Source: Halichondria panicea (lineage: Eukaryota > Porifera > Demospongiae > Suberitida > Halichondriidae). Taken from it: DNA of 64,000 nucleotides. The notes beneath the pieces were generated by a model that ran no database searches, was not told the DNA's origin, and was given only the letters and a program-made list of their open reading frames with translations. The translations under genes were made by a program, and so were the position numbers. The DNA is taken from assembly GCF_963675165.1 (NCBI RefSeq), contig NC_087385.1, forward strand, positions 3,844,501-3,908,500. The letters are read 5' to 3'. Shown here piece by piece: positions 49,206 through 61,019 of this stretch; within the stretch, counting starts at the first letter, position 1; every line of letters begins with the position of its first letter.

Positions 49206-49313
49206 CCAGGCGCGGTGCAGATCAGGCAATTAACAATAATTATCCGCCCACGTCGTATGTTTTTACTGAGAGTAATCAGAGGCTAATTGCTTGAGCTGCA
49301 CCGCGCCTGTCGG
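49206..49313. repeat. GC-rich inverted repeat
   Basis: caggcgcggtgcag and ctgcaccgcgcctg face each other across about 80 bases, with further imperfect pairing inward (caggcaatta / taattgcttg). Outer flanks 'ggatcaaccca' and 'gggatcaacc' are directly repeated. Confidence 0.7.
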
Positions 49314-49348
49314 ACTTCCTCTGGGATCAACCACTGTAAGGTCAGGGG

Positions 49349-50370
49349 TAGCCTCGATTCCAAGCCACATTGAAGATGGGCCTGGTATCGACTGTTTGCG
49401 CATGCGCTACCTATTATCCAGAAACTGGGTAATTTGGATAACATCGTATAATGCTCAGTAAAACAATGACGTCACAGTGAACGGAAGTGGATTGAAGAAA
49501 GTAGATAAAAGTTCGATTGTGAAGGTTTCTAGCCTATCTGATAGCATTCTAATAGCTACCCTTAGCCTATTATGTTAACAAAAGACTCACAAGCCTGCAA
49601 CCGTGTGGATGACAATCGTCTGAACGGAGTGAAGGCTGACAATAGCCTCTACACAGGATCTCCTTTTTCTGTTCTTTATCACAATCGTTCAATAAGATAA
49701 AATACTGTATTAATCGTTCAATGAGATAAAATACTGTATTAATTGGAGGAATAAAGAAAGAAGACGTAGAGTTAGGAAAAAGGAGAGCCTGTATCGGGAA
49801 GTCGCGTGAGGGTAGAAGGGTGAAAATGAGCGTGGGCATGCTGAGCTAGAGATGTTAGACTGCCCACGCAGATATCTATGACTAATAAAACTTTGCCTGC
49901 AGCAAGCTGGACATGGACTTGGAACTGGAAGTTTGCAAGCACTATAGCTAGCTATACCTTAGGCTTAGCTAGATGAACTACTAGTTATGTGTTCAGATTC
50001 TATCAGACTATCACCTTTTCTTGTGTCTTTCTACATGCTATTATATAGTCTACTGATAGTATAGATCATTATCATATAGCAGGTAGCTACTGCCACTAGA
50101 GCTGGCCACGCTGGTTCTCTGATCTGACTTGCAGCACAGCTTGGTGGTTGTCTCAAGTACAGTCTTATTAACTTTGAATGTGTGGGCTACATATCGCCCA
50201 CGTTCATAAGAATCCTTGTGGATCACGCGATTTCCCAAACCAGGCCTTACTTTTTCTTAACTGTACGCCCATTTCTTTCTTTGCTGCCTCACTATGTCTT
50301 TCTTATGATTTATGATTTATGGATGAACAGTGACAACAGCAAGAAAAAGTAAGGCCTGGGATCGAGGCTA
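49349..50370. mobile_element. 1-kb element with 'tagcctcgattcca' terminal repeats
   Basis: The left tagcctcgattccaagcc and the right aaggcctgggatcgaggcta form imperfect inverted termini, as in the element at 44976-45571. An internal inverted pair, ccaggccttactttttctt / aagaaaaagtaaggcctgg (50238-50357), may mark a second nested copy. No transposase frame. Confidence 0.55.
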
Positions 50371-50820
50371 GGCTGACAATAGCCTATATAGCTATATGGA
50401 CGTATATGGACAGGCCACACCCATCTGCTACTAACCTTCGTGAAAGTCTACATGTAGACTCTATCAGAAAGAAATAGAGTAAGTCGCCGAACTCTGTCAG
50501 ACATCAAAGTGCATCAGGTAAAAGGGCGTGTAACGCACAAACAAAACAAGACTGATTCAAACTAATTACACACACTAACAGATGGCCATGGGCCTATTAT
50601 CCAGCGAAAACTTGGATAGGTCAAGTCGCCATCCATGTCCAGTCCGAGCAGTGATCACTTGAAAAAACTACCGAATAATTTGATTTTTGTCAGAACGTAC
50701 CGATCCCCGTTTTTGCCGAACTACACAGCTAGAGCTAACTGATACAAGCTAAGTACAATCTAGATAGAGTGCAGTACAGAGTGGAGCAATTCCCAGAATC
50801 AGGCGACCCTGCAAAGCGAA

Positions 50821-50973
50821 GCTACACTTGTTTCTTTGTGAGGGTTGTAAAGTGCTGAGTTAGCAATATTCTAGCTATAAGCGCTAATATGAACGCCTAT
50901 AGTTATAAGCGCTTATAGCTAGAATATTGCTGACTCAGCACTTTACAACCCTCACAAAGAAACAAGTGTAGCT
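50821..50973. repeat. Long foldback: about 65-bp arms with about 20-bp loop
   Basis: The left arm begins gctacacttgtttctttgtg and runs to 'ctataagcgct'; the right arm is its near-perfect inverse ending aaagaaacaagtgtagc. This would form a very stable hairpin in DNA or RNA. Confidence 0.9.
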
Positions 50974-51155
50974 TGTGACTGGATTAACGAGAGTCTACTG
51001 TAATAGGCATAATAGGAAAAAATAATAGGAAAAAAGCATAATTTGTCAAGGCCTAGTGCTGATGCCTCGGTGGAAGTGATAACATCAAGGGCGTATATAT
51101 AAAAAGAAGAGGGCATGCAACAGCGGGCAGTGGAATTACTGGAAAAGTACAGTAA

Positions 51156-52244
51156 TACAGTAGACTCTCGTTTATCCGGTTACCCTTGGAACAATGCAGC
51201 TTGGCTGGAATAGCTGTATTTCAGGAAATAGCTGCGGCTTAAAAACAAATCTAATGACTAATTTTGCGGCTCTTATCTCCTCGAGACAATAAATGATAAT
51301 GTACGTATCATTCTGAGTTATCTGCTCTCTATTTAAGTTTAGAAAATACTTGTCAAATGGTGCATCTGATTAGTTACTGAGAGGTCCCTTATTTGTGTTC
51401 TGCAGTACTGCTTTGCAGCTTTTATCTCACTCTTGCAGCTACCAATAGCTAGTGCTCTAGTGCAGAGCTAATTATTAAGTAGAATAGCAACTTTCTATTA
51501 GCAGTTTTTGCTATGCATGATTCTCAAGAGACGAAAATGGCCTTCAATGTTATGTAGACTTAGCCAGAGCGAAGCTTTAACGTTGCTTGAGACTTGTGGT
51601 TGCAAAGTCTTCTTTGTGTTAGCTTAGCTTGCTAGCACTATTCTAAATCAGTTATAGGCCTCATCCAACAGTCACTATGGGATTCAGTCTATAACTATTA
51701 TGCAATCCAATTTTATCTGCCAAACCACACCCAAAACGTCATCTGGCTGTACTACCGTATAGCGGGTAATTTTCGTGGGGTAAAACATTCGTTATTTTCG
51801 TGGGCATGCTGACCTCCACGAAATTTTATCGTAGGCGTGGCTTATCTGAACGTAGGAATGCCGTGCAGCCACGAGACTAAACGAAATTTTTTACTCACGA
51901 AAACTACCGTTTCTCGAGTTGAACGAATTTTTTTACCCCACGAAACTTACCCGCTATACGGTAATAATGAAAATTACATTGAAAACCTAGTTTTGGGCAG
52001 CCAGCACTGGTTGGATATTTGAAACATCCCAAGACACCGAGTTTTTTGATCCGAGCTGCCTTCAAGTCCTCATTCTGAGGATAGTCTTCCCGGCCAGTAT
52101 ACGGAATAGCGAGTGGCCATACTTCAGAGTGAGTTTTTGTGCAGTAAACATCTAGCTTCTAGCTAGCAATCCATGCCAAACCAAATGGCCGGTATATCGA
52201 GGTGGCCGTACTTCAGAGAGCTGGAATAGCGAGAGTCTACTGTA
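51156..52244. mobile_element. Pogo-like element (TA-cagtagactctcg ... cgagagtctactg-TA), containing a nested MITE
   Basis: The 13-bp ends are perfect inverted repeats and TA flanks each end. Internal 'cttcagag' and 'ggccgt/ggccat' blocks recur near the right end. A second element (51753-51963) is inserted within it. A solo right end sits near 50988-51002. No intact transposase. Confidence 0.7.
51753..51963. mobile_element. MITE with 32-bp terminal inverted repeats, nested in the pogo-like element
   Basis: taccgtatagcgggtaattt (then tcgtggggtaaa) is mirrored by 'tttaccccacga' and aacttacccgctatacggta. The interior carries several 'ttttcgtg/cacgaaa' motifs. Non-coding. Confidence 0.85.
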
Positions 52245-52965
52245 TCTAAAAATAGATTATAGTACAACTAGATCGAATGCAGTTTTTGCTCGCACGTTGG
52301 ACTAAATAGTGAGTTGCATGCCCTCTTCGCCCTTGATAACATAAAGGTACCAGCTATTAGCAATATAGCTTACACATAATAAATGATAAAATGTTTGCAT
52401 ATTAAATTTGCAGCACGGGAAACTCAAAGAGTGGGAAATGATCGACATGATTGTTGTTACACACGATCGATTGCCAAAAGCCCAGGTCTAAAGCAGCAGA
52501 CAGCAGAGCCTTGCAGCTCTCTTCTCACTCTTCAGCTACCAATAGCTAGCGTTCTAGTGCAGAGCTAATACTAAGTAGAGTAGCAACACTCCATGGACAA
52601 GTTTTTCAACGCACTTTTCTACAATGGCATTCCAAGTAAGCAAAACTATATAGGCAGTCTATACAGACACAGACACACACTACCGTATGTCTCGCTGCGC
52701 ATACGCACCGAGGCATAATAACAAGTCAAATGGCACAAAGCTAGAGATCACGTGACAGCACTAAATCCTCCCAGCCAAAATCATGCGTTTTAATGCAGGT
52801 GCACTCAGATGGACTATCTGTTATGTAATGCATTCGGCTTCGCCTCGTGCACCACATTAACCTCAAGTCCACCTTTGGCTCACAGATAATCTTGGCTAGA
52901 ATAATACTTAAACATACTTCAGCTAAATTTTGGGCGAGGACCACAACCAGCTAGGCGACACTCAC

Positions 52966-53398
52966 CATAATTGTGACAGGGCCTAGGAAAACAACCCTTA
53001 TGGAGCAAACTAATTAATTGTATTTTATTGCTCAATTAAATAAAGCAGTGCTTAAGCTTCAAATTGATTACAATATCACTCACTTTGCACCTTCCTACCC
53101 CAAAATATTTTCGGGTGAAAGGGGGACAGTATTGACCTACCGTTTTGAGAAACTAATGTTCGAAGTTCTATCCGCATACAAGAACAGCATGAAAAAATTC
53201 AATGGCTGCCTTGTAACGGTTATACAAAAAAAATTTCGGATAAAAAAATTTTTTTTTAGTTAGAGGAGATATTGAAGTTACTTCTTATGAAAGAAAACCA
53301 AAATCCTAAAATAGCTCTAAATATTTTACTTTGTAGTGTACTGAACATTATTAGTTTGCTCCATAAGGGTTGTTTTCCTAGGCCCTGTCACAATTATG
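52966..53398. mobile_element. MITE with 49-bp terminal inverted repeats at the 3' end of the ankyrin gene
   Basis: The left arm 52966-53014 begins cataattgtgacagggcct; the right arm 53350-53398 is its exact inverse. The 335-bp interior has no convincing gene. The right arm overlaps the last codons and the stop codon of the minus-strand ankyrin gene. Confidence 0.9.
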
Positions 53399-56300
53399 AA
53401 GCTGGTTCACATCTGCCCCCTTGTCAATGAACAATCGTGCCGTCTCAGTGTGGCCTCCCTTAAAGGCAGCTGCTAAGAATAGGGATTTCCCATACTGAAA
53501 AAAAAATTTAGTATGTACTTTGCATTATTGTTAGTCATCATACCGATGATCAGTGACTTGTTTATGAGCTAGCTAGGTGACACCTACCTCATCAAGCTGG
53601 TTCACATCTGCTGCTCCCCTGTCAATCAACAACTTTGCAGTCTCAGTGTGACCTCCCTCACAGGCAGCCAGGAGTGGGGATTTCCCATACTGTAAAAAAC
53701 ATTTGGTACGTATCTTACATTACTGTTAGGAACTATAGAAAGTCAGTGACTTGTTTTATGAGCTAGCTAAGTGACACTTACCTCACCAAGCTGGTTTACA
53801 TCTGCTCCCCTGTCAATCAACAACTTTGCAGTCTCAGTGTGACCTCCCTCACAGGCAGCCAGGAGTGGGGATTTCCTGATCTGTAAAAACATTTGGTACG
53901 TATCTTACATTACTGTTAGGAACTACAGAAAGTCAGTGACTTGTTTTATGAGCTAGCTAGGTGACACCTACCACATCAAGCTGGTTCACATCTGCTCCCC
54001 TGTCAATCAACAACTTTGCAGTCTCAGTGTGACCTCCCTCACAGGCAGCCAGGAGTGGGCATTTCCCATACTGTAAAAACATTTGGTACTTATCTTACAT
54101 TACTGTTAGGAACTATAGAAAGTCAGTGACTTGTTTTATGAGCTAGCTAGGTGGCACTTACCTCACCAAGCTGGTTTACATCTGCTCCCCTGTCAATCAA
54201 CAACTTTGCAGTCTCAGTGTGACCTCCCTCACAGGCAGCCAGGAGTGGGAATTTCCTGAACTGTAAAAACATTTGGTACGTATCTTACATTACTGTTAGG
54301 AACTATAGAAAGTCAGTGACTTGTTTACGAGCTAGCTAGGTGACACCTACCATATCAAGCTGGTTTACGTCTGGTCCCCTGTCAATGAACAACTTTGCAG
54401 TCTCAGTGTGACCTCCCTCACAGGCAGCCAGGAGTGGGGATTTCTCAAACTGTAAAAAACATTTGGTACGTATCTTACATTACTGTTAGCAACTATAGAA
54501 AGTCAGTGATCAGTGACTTATTTATACTAGCTAGCTAGGTGACACCTACCACATCAAGCTGGTGTACGTCTGCTCCCCTGTCAATCAACAACTTTGCAGT
54601 CTCAGTGTGACCTCCCTTACAGGCAGCCAGGAGTGGGGATTTCCCATACTGTAAAAAACATTTGGTACGTATCTTACATTACTGTTAGGAATTATAGAAA
54701 GTCAGTGACTTGTTTTATGAGCTAGCTAAGTGACACTTACCTCACCAAGCTGGTTTACATCTGCTCCCCTGTCAATCAACAACTTTGCAGTCTCAGTGTG
54801 ACCTCCCTCACAGGCAGCCAGGAGTGGGAACTGTAAAAACATTTGGTACGTATCTTACATTACTGTTAGGAACTATAGAAAGTCAGTGACTTGTTTTATG
54901 AGCTAGCTAGGTGACACCTACCACATCAAGCTGGTTTACATCTGCTCCCCTGTCAATCAACAACTTTGCAGTCTCAGTGTGACCCCCCTCACAAGCAGCC
55001 AGGAGTGGGGATTTCCTGAACTATAAAAACATTTGGTACGTATCTTACATTACTGTTAGGAACTATAGAAAGTCAGTGACTTGTTTACGAGCTAGCTAGG
55101 TGACACCTATCTCATTAAACATGTTTATGTGTGCTCCCCTGTCAATCAACAACTTTGCAGTCTCAGTGTGACCTCCCTCACAGGCAGCCAGGAGTGGGGA
55201 TTTCTCGAAGTGTAAAAACATTTGGTACGTATCTTACATTACTACTATAGAAAGTCAGTGACTTGTTTTATGAGCTAGCTAGGTGACACTTACCTGACCA
55301 AGCTGATTTACATCTGCTCCCCTGTCAATCAACAACTTTGCAGTCTCAGTGTGACCTCCCTCACAGGCAGCCAGGAGTGGGAATTTCCTGAACTGTAAAA
55401 ACATTTGGTACGTATCTTACATTACTGTTAGGAACTATAGAAAGTCAGTGATCAGTGACTTGTTTATACTAGCTAGCTAGGTGACACCTACCACATCAAG
55501 CTGGTTTACGTCTGCTCCCCTGTCAATCAACAACTTTGCAGTCTCAGTGTGACCTCCCTCACAGGCAGCCAGGAGTGGGAACTGTAAAAACATTTGGTAC
55601 GTATCTTACATTACTGTTAGGAACTATAGAAAGTCAGTGACTTGTTTACTAGCTAGCTAGGTGACATCTACCTCATCAAGCTGGTTTACATCTGCTCCCC
55701 TGTCAATCAACAACTTTGCAGTCTCAGTGTGACCTCCCTCACAGGCAGCCAGGAGTGGGAATTTCCCGAACTGTAAAAACATTTGGTACGTATCTTACAT
55801 TACTGTTAGCAACTATAGAAAGTCAGTGATCAGTGACTTATTTATACTAGCTAGCTAGGTGACACCTACCACATCAAGCTGGTTTACATCTGCTCCCCTG
55901 TCAATCAACAACTTTGCAGTCTCAGTGTGACCTCCCTCACAGGCAGCCAGGAGTGGGGATTTCCTGAACTATAAAAACATTTGGTACGTATCTTACATTA
56001 CTGTTAGGAACTATAGAAAGTCAGTGACTTGTTTACGAGCTAGCTAGGTGACACCTACCTCATTAACCTGAGGCACGTGGGCAGCCACGGGTTATAGTAG
56101 TCGTTTGGTTTGTTTGTTACCCGAGGCGCGGCCACGGGTATAGTAGTCTGTTGGTTTGTTTGTTTGTTTGTTTGTTTGTCTGTTTGTCACGAGTATATCT
56201 ACTCACCTGGATGCCATAGCGCTGCGTTTGCAGCATAGGTAGCCTTCACAGAACAATACAAGATATAAATAGTGGCAGATTTTGATGTTAAAGCTTCTTT

Positions 56301-59300
56301 GTCGAGCAAAAGCTAAGAAGCTTGAATAAGCTTGTGACTAGGTCTGCTTACCTGGATGTTCTAGCACTGCGTTTACAGCATGAGTAGCCTCCACACAACA
56401 AGTTAGTACTTTTGATAGTGGCAGCTTTCGGTGTTAAAGCTCCTTTGTCTAATAAAAGCGAGCAAAATGTAGCTTGAACAGAACTTGCACATGCGTTACT
56501 TATAACTGAAGTGATCCTGTACCAAGAACGATGGAACAGGGTCACTAAAGTAGAAAGCTGTATATACCAGGAACATGGAACACTAAAGTAGAAGCTTGAA
56601 TTATGTAGAAGCTTGAATTATAGCTCCTGCTGCTGACTGGGATCCTACTCCATGCAGAACCTGGAGCCATACTTCTCTGAGACTCCAGGCTTCTTTACTG
56701 TGATCTAATCCACAGTGCATATATCTATAGTACTCAAATGTTTCCTCCAGTCTGGTTTAGTTTTATTGCTCCTGAGTTGCTGTGCAAGTCATACATGATA
56801 ACAACATCACTACATGCACTGCATTATATTTCTGGTTTCTTTATAATCATGTCACCAGCCGAGGGTTTGCACTTTAGTGCTCTAGTTACCCGAGGCGTGC
56901 GTGGGCGGCCACGGGTATAGTAGTCCGTTGGTCTGTTTGTTTGTTTGTTTGTAATGTGTGAGTCTACTCACCTGCATGCCATGGCACTGCGTTTACAGCA
57001 TGGATAGCCTTCATACAACAAGTTATTAATTTTAATAGTGGCAGAATTTCATGTTAAACCTTCGTTGTCAAATAAAAACGAGCAAAAGCTAAGAAGCTTG
57101 TGACTGGGTCTGCTTACCTGGATGCTCTAGCACTGCGTTTACAGCATGGGTAGCCTCCACACAACAAGTCAGTACTTCTAATAGTGGCAGCTTTCGGTGT
57201 TAAAGCTTCGTTGTCTAATAAAAGCGAGCAAAATGTAGCTTGAACAGAACTTGCACATGCGTTACTTATAACTGAAGTGATCCTGTACCAGGTCCAGAAA
57301 CAATGGAACAGGGTCACTAAAGTAGAAAGCTGTATATACCAGGAACAATATTGGAACAGGGTCACTAAACCAGAAAGCTTGCTTTAGCTGACTGGGATCC
57401 ATGCAGGACCTGGAGCCATACTTCTCTGAGACTCCATGCTTCTTTGCTGTGATCCTAATCCACAGTGCATATATTTATAGTACTACTACCTGTTCTCAAA
57501 TGTTTCAGCATGCCTCCAGTCTGGTTTAGTTTTATTGCTCCTGAGTTGCTGTGCAAGTCATGCATGATGATGATAACAACATCACTATATGCACTGCATT
57601 ATATCAGTCTTCTGGTTTCTTTATAATCATGTCACCAGCCGAGGGTTTGCACTTTAGTGCTCTAGTTTGTTTGTTTGTTTGTTTGTGACAGGTGAATCTA
57701 CTCACCTGGATGCCACAGCACTGCGTTTACAGCATGGATAGCCTTCATACAACAAGTTATTAATTTTAATAGTGGCAGAATTTCATGTTAAACCTTTGTT
57801 GTCAAATAAAAACGAGCAAAAGCTAAGAAGCTTGTGACTGGGTCTGCTTACCTGGATGCTCTAGCACTGCGTTTACAGCATGGGTAGCCTCCACACAACA
57901 AGTCAGTACTTCTAATAGTGGCAGCTTTCGGTGTTAAAGCTTCGTTGTCTAATAAAAGCGAGCAAAATGTAGCTAGAACAGAACTTGCACATGCGTTACT
58001 TATAACTGAAGTGATCCTGTACCAGGTCCAGAAACAATGGAACAGGGTCACTAAAGTAGAAAGCTGTATATATCAGGAACAATGGAACAGGGTCACTAAA
58101 GTAGAAAGCTTGCTTTAGCTGACTGGGATCCATGCAGGACCTGGAGCCATACTTCTCTGAGACTCCAGGCTTCTTTGCTGTGATCCTAATCCACAGTGCA
58201 TATATGTATAGTACTACTACCTGTTCTCAAATATTTCAGCATGCCTCCAGTCTGTTTATTGCCCCTGAGTTGCTGTGCAAGTCATGCATGATGATGATAA
58301 CAACATCACTATATGCACTGCATTATATCAGTCTTCTGGTTTCTTTATAATCATGTCACCAGCCAAGGGTTTGCACTTTAGTGCTCTAGTTAAACATGTT
58401 TATGTGTGCTCCCCTGTCAATCAACAACTTTGCAGTCTCAGTGTGACCTCCCTCACAGGCAGCCAGGAGTAGGGATTTCTCGAAGTGTAAAAACATTTTG
58501 TACGTACCTTACATTACTACTATAGAAAGTCAGTGACTTGTTTATGAGCTAGCTAGCTAGGTGACACCTACCTCATCAAGCTGGTTTACGTTTGCTCCCC
58601 TGTCAATCAACAACTTTGCAGTCTCAGTGTGACCTCCCTCACAGGCAGCCATGAGTGGGGATTTCTCGAACTGTAAAAACATTTGGTACGTATCTTACAT
58701 TACTGTTAGGAACTATAGAAAGTCAGTGACTTGTTTTATGAGCTAGCTAGGTGACACTTACCTTATCAAGCTGGTTTACATTTGCTCCCCTGTCAATCAA
58801 CAACTTTGCAGTCTCAGTGTGACCTCCCTCAAAGGCAGCCAGGAGTGGGGATTTCCTTAACTGTAAAAACATTTGATACGTATCTTACATTACTGTTAGC
58901 AACTATAGAAAGTCAGTGATCAGTGACTTGTTTATACTAGCTAGCTAGGTGACACCTACCACATAAAGCTGGTTTACGGCTGCTCCCTTGTCAATCAACA
59001 ACTTTGCAGTCTCAGTGTGACCTCCCTCACAGGCAGCCAGGAATGGGGATTTCCTGAACTGTAAAAAAAAATTTGGTATGTATCTTACATTACTGTTAGA
59101 AACTCAGTGACTTGTTTTATGAGCTAGCTAGGTGACACTTACCTCATTAACATCTGCTCCCCTGTCAATCAACAACTTTGCAGTCTCAGTGTGATCTCCC
59201 TCACAGGCAGCCAGGAGTGGGGATTTCCCGAACTGTAAAAAACATTTGGTACGTATCTTACATTACTGTTAGGAACTATAGAAAGTCAGTGACTTGTTTT

Positions 59301-60973
59301 ATGAGCTAGCTAGGTGACACTTACCTTATCAAGCTGGTTTACATCTGCTCCCCTGTCAATCAACAACTTTGCAGTCTCAGTGTGACCTCCCTTACTGGCA
59401 GCCAGGAGTGGGGATTTCCCTAACTGTAAAAAACATTTGGTACGTATCTTACATTACTGTTAGGAACTATAGAAAGTCAGTGACTTGTTTTATGAGCTAG
59501 CTAGGTGACACTTACCTTATCAAGCTGGTTTACATCTGCTCCCCTGTCAATCAACAACTTTGCAGTCTCAGTGTGACCTCCCTTACAGGCAGCCAGGAGT
59601 GGGGATTTCCCATACTGTAAAAAACATTTGGTACGTATCTTACATTACTGTTAGGAACTATAGAAAGTCAGTGACTTGTTTTATGAGCTAGCTAAGTGAC
59701 ACTTACCTTACCAAGCTGGTTTACATCTGCTCCCCTGTCAATCAACAACTTTGCAGTCTCAGTGTGACCTCCCTCACAGGCAGCCAGGAGTGGGGATTTC
59801 CTGAACTGTAAAAACATTTGGTACGTATCTTACATTACTGTTAGGAACTATAGAAAGTCAGTGACTTGTTTACGAGCTAGCTAGGTGACACCTACCTCAT
59901 TAAACATGTTTATGTCTGCTCCCCTGTCAATCAACAACTTTGCAGTCTCAGTGTGACCTCCCTCACAGGCAGCCAAGAGTGGGAATTTCTCGAACTGTAA
60001 AAACATTTGGTACGTATCTTACATTACTGTTAGGAACTATAGAAAGTCAGTGATCAGTGACTTTTTTATACTAGCTAGCTAGGTGACACCTACCACATCA
60101 AGCTGGTTTACGTCTGCTCCCCTGTCAATGAACAACTTTGCAGTCTCAGTGTGACCTCCCTCACAGGCAGCCAGGAGTGGGGATTTCCCGAACTGTAAAA
60201 AACATTTGGTACGTATCTTACATTACTGTTAGGAACTATAGAAAGTCAGTGACTTGTTTTATGAGCTAGCTAGGTGACACTTACCTTATCAAGTTGGTTT
60301 ACATCTGCTCCCCTGTCAATCAACAACTTTGCAGTCTCAGTGTGACCTCCCTCACAGGCAGCCAGGAGTGGGGATTTCCCTAACTGTAAAAACATTTGGT
60401 ACATATCTTACATTACTGTTAGGAACTATAGAAAGTCAGTGACTTGTTTTATGAGCTAGCTAGGTGACACTTACCTTATCAAGCTGGTTTACATCTGCTC
60501 CCCTGTCAATCAACAACTTTGCAGTCTCAGTGTGACCTCCCTCACAGGCAGCCAGGAGTGGGGATTTCCCAGCCAGGAGTGGGGATTTCCTGAACTGTAA
60601 AAACATTTGGTACATATCTTACATTACTGTTAGGAACTATAGAAAGTCAGTGACTTGTTTACGAGCTAGCTAGGTGACACCTACCTCAATAAACATGTTT
60701 ATGTCTGCTCCCCTGTCAATCAACAACTTTGCAGTCTCAGTGTGACCTCCCTCACAGGCAGCCAGGAGTGGGAATTTCCCGAACTGTAAAAACATTTGGT
60801 ACGTATCTTACATTACTGTTAGGAACTATAGAAAGTCAGTGACTTGTTTTATGAGCTAGCTAGGTGACACTTACCTTATCAAGCTGGTTTACATCTGCTC
60901 CCCTGTCAATCAACAACTTTGCAATCTCAGTGTGACCTCCCTCACAGGCAGCCAGGAGTGGGGATTTCCCAAA
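53378..60973 (-). CDS. Ankyrin-repeat gene built from tandem one-repeat exons (5' end missing, internally interrupted)
   Basis: Each minus-strand exon is 99 nt (33 residues), phase 0, and encodes one ankyrin repeat of the form GKSPLLAACEGGHTETAK then LLIDRGADVNQLDE. Exons, low to high: 53378-53494 (last, with stop), 53588-53689, 53782-53880, 53972-54070, 54162-54260, 54351-54449, 54550-54648, 54741-54830, 54922-55020, 55111-55209, 55294-55392, 55492-55581, 55672-55770, 55870-55968, then after an insertion 58390-58484 (truncated), 58572-58670, 58762-58860, 58960-59058, 59143-59232, 59325-59423, 59516-59614, 59707-59805, 59896-59994, 60094-60192, 60285-60383, 60475-60594, 60685-60783, 60875-60973. 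Three exons are 90 nt; one has an in-frame 21-nt duplication. Introns (about 91 bp) are as alike as the exons. Ankyrin arrays are protein-binding scaffolds. Exon 55111-55209 has defective donor (AT) and acceptor (AC) sites. No start codon or 5' exons were found; the 5' side is cut by a repeat at 61020. Confidence 0.85.
56067..58389. mobile_element. 2.3-kb TTAA-flanked insertion splitting an ankyrin exon; three tandem ~0.75-kb units
   Basis: The sequence before it ends ctcattaa and the sequence after resumes ttaaacatgtttatg, together restoring the exon type seen at 59896-59994. TTAA at both edges (56063-56066, 58390-58393) is the target duplication typical of piggyBac-type transposition. The interior has three related units (about 56090-56884, 56885-57664, 57665-58388), each with 'cggccacgggtatagtagtc' or (GTTT)n, then two blocks with 'cactgcgtttacagcatg' and 'cttgcacatgcgttacttat'. 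Short frames exist on both strands (e.g. LLLDKGALTPKAATI on minus) but no transposase is seen. The units could also be diverged host exons carried along. Confidence 0.65.
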
Positions 60974-61019
60974 CTGTAAAAACATTTGGTACGTATCTTA
61001 CATTACTGTTAGCAACTAG

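Larger units (their letters stand above)
48606..53377. other. Gene-poor, repeat-dense region between PPP5C and the ankyrin gene
   Basis: No supported exon was found in 4.8 kb. It holds several inverted-repeat elements (listed separately), a 31-bp tandem duplication near 49684-49741 (unit around cgttcaataagataaaatac) and a 25-bp duplication near 48780-48825 (caccgaaccagcaagtga). Short reading frames here do not resemble known domains. Confidence 0.6.

Noticed and set aside
53018-53263. 81-residue plus-strand ORF between MITE arms
   Set aside because: AT-rich interior of a non-autonomous element; no similarity to a transposase that I can recognise.
57114-58118. Repeated ORFs on both strands in the TTAA-flanked insertion (e.g. 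LLLDNEALTPKAATI, TELAHALLITEVILYQ)
   Set aside because: They recur because the DNA unit is repeated; frames differ between copies (one has an in-frame stop) and neither strand is clearly favoured, so no CDS is called.
53588-60973. Regularly spaced repeats that could suggest a CRISPR array or satellite DNA
   Set aside because: Units are about 190 bp, contain a 99-nt open ankyrin exon with splice sites on the minus strand, and have no unique spacers.
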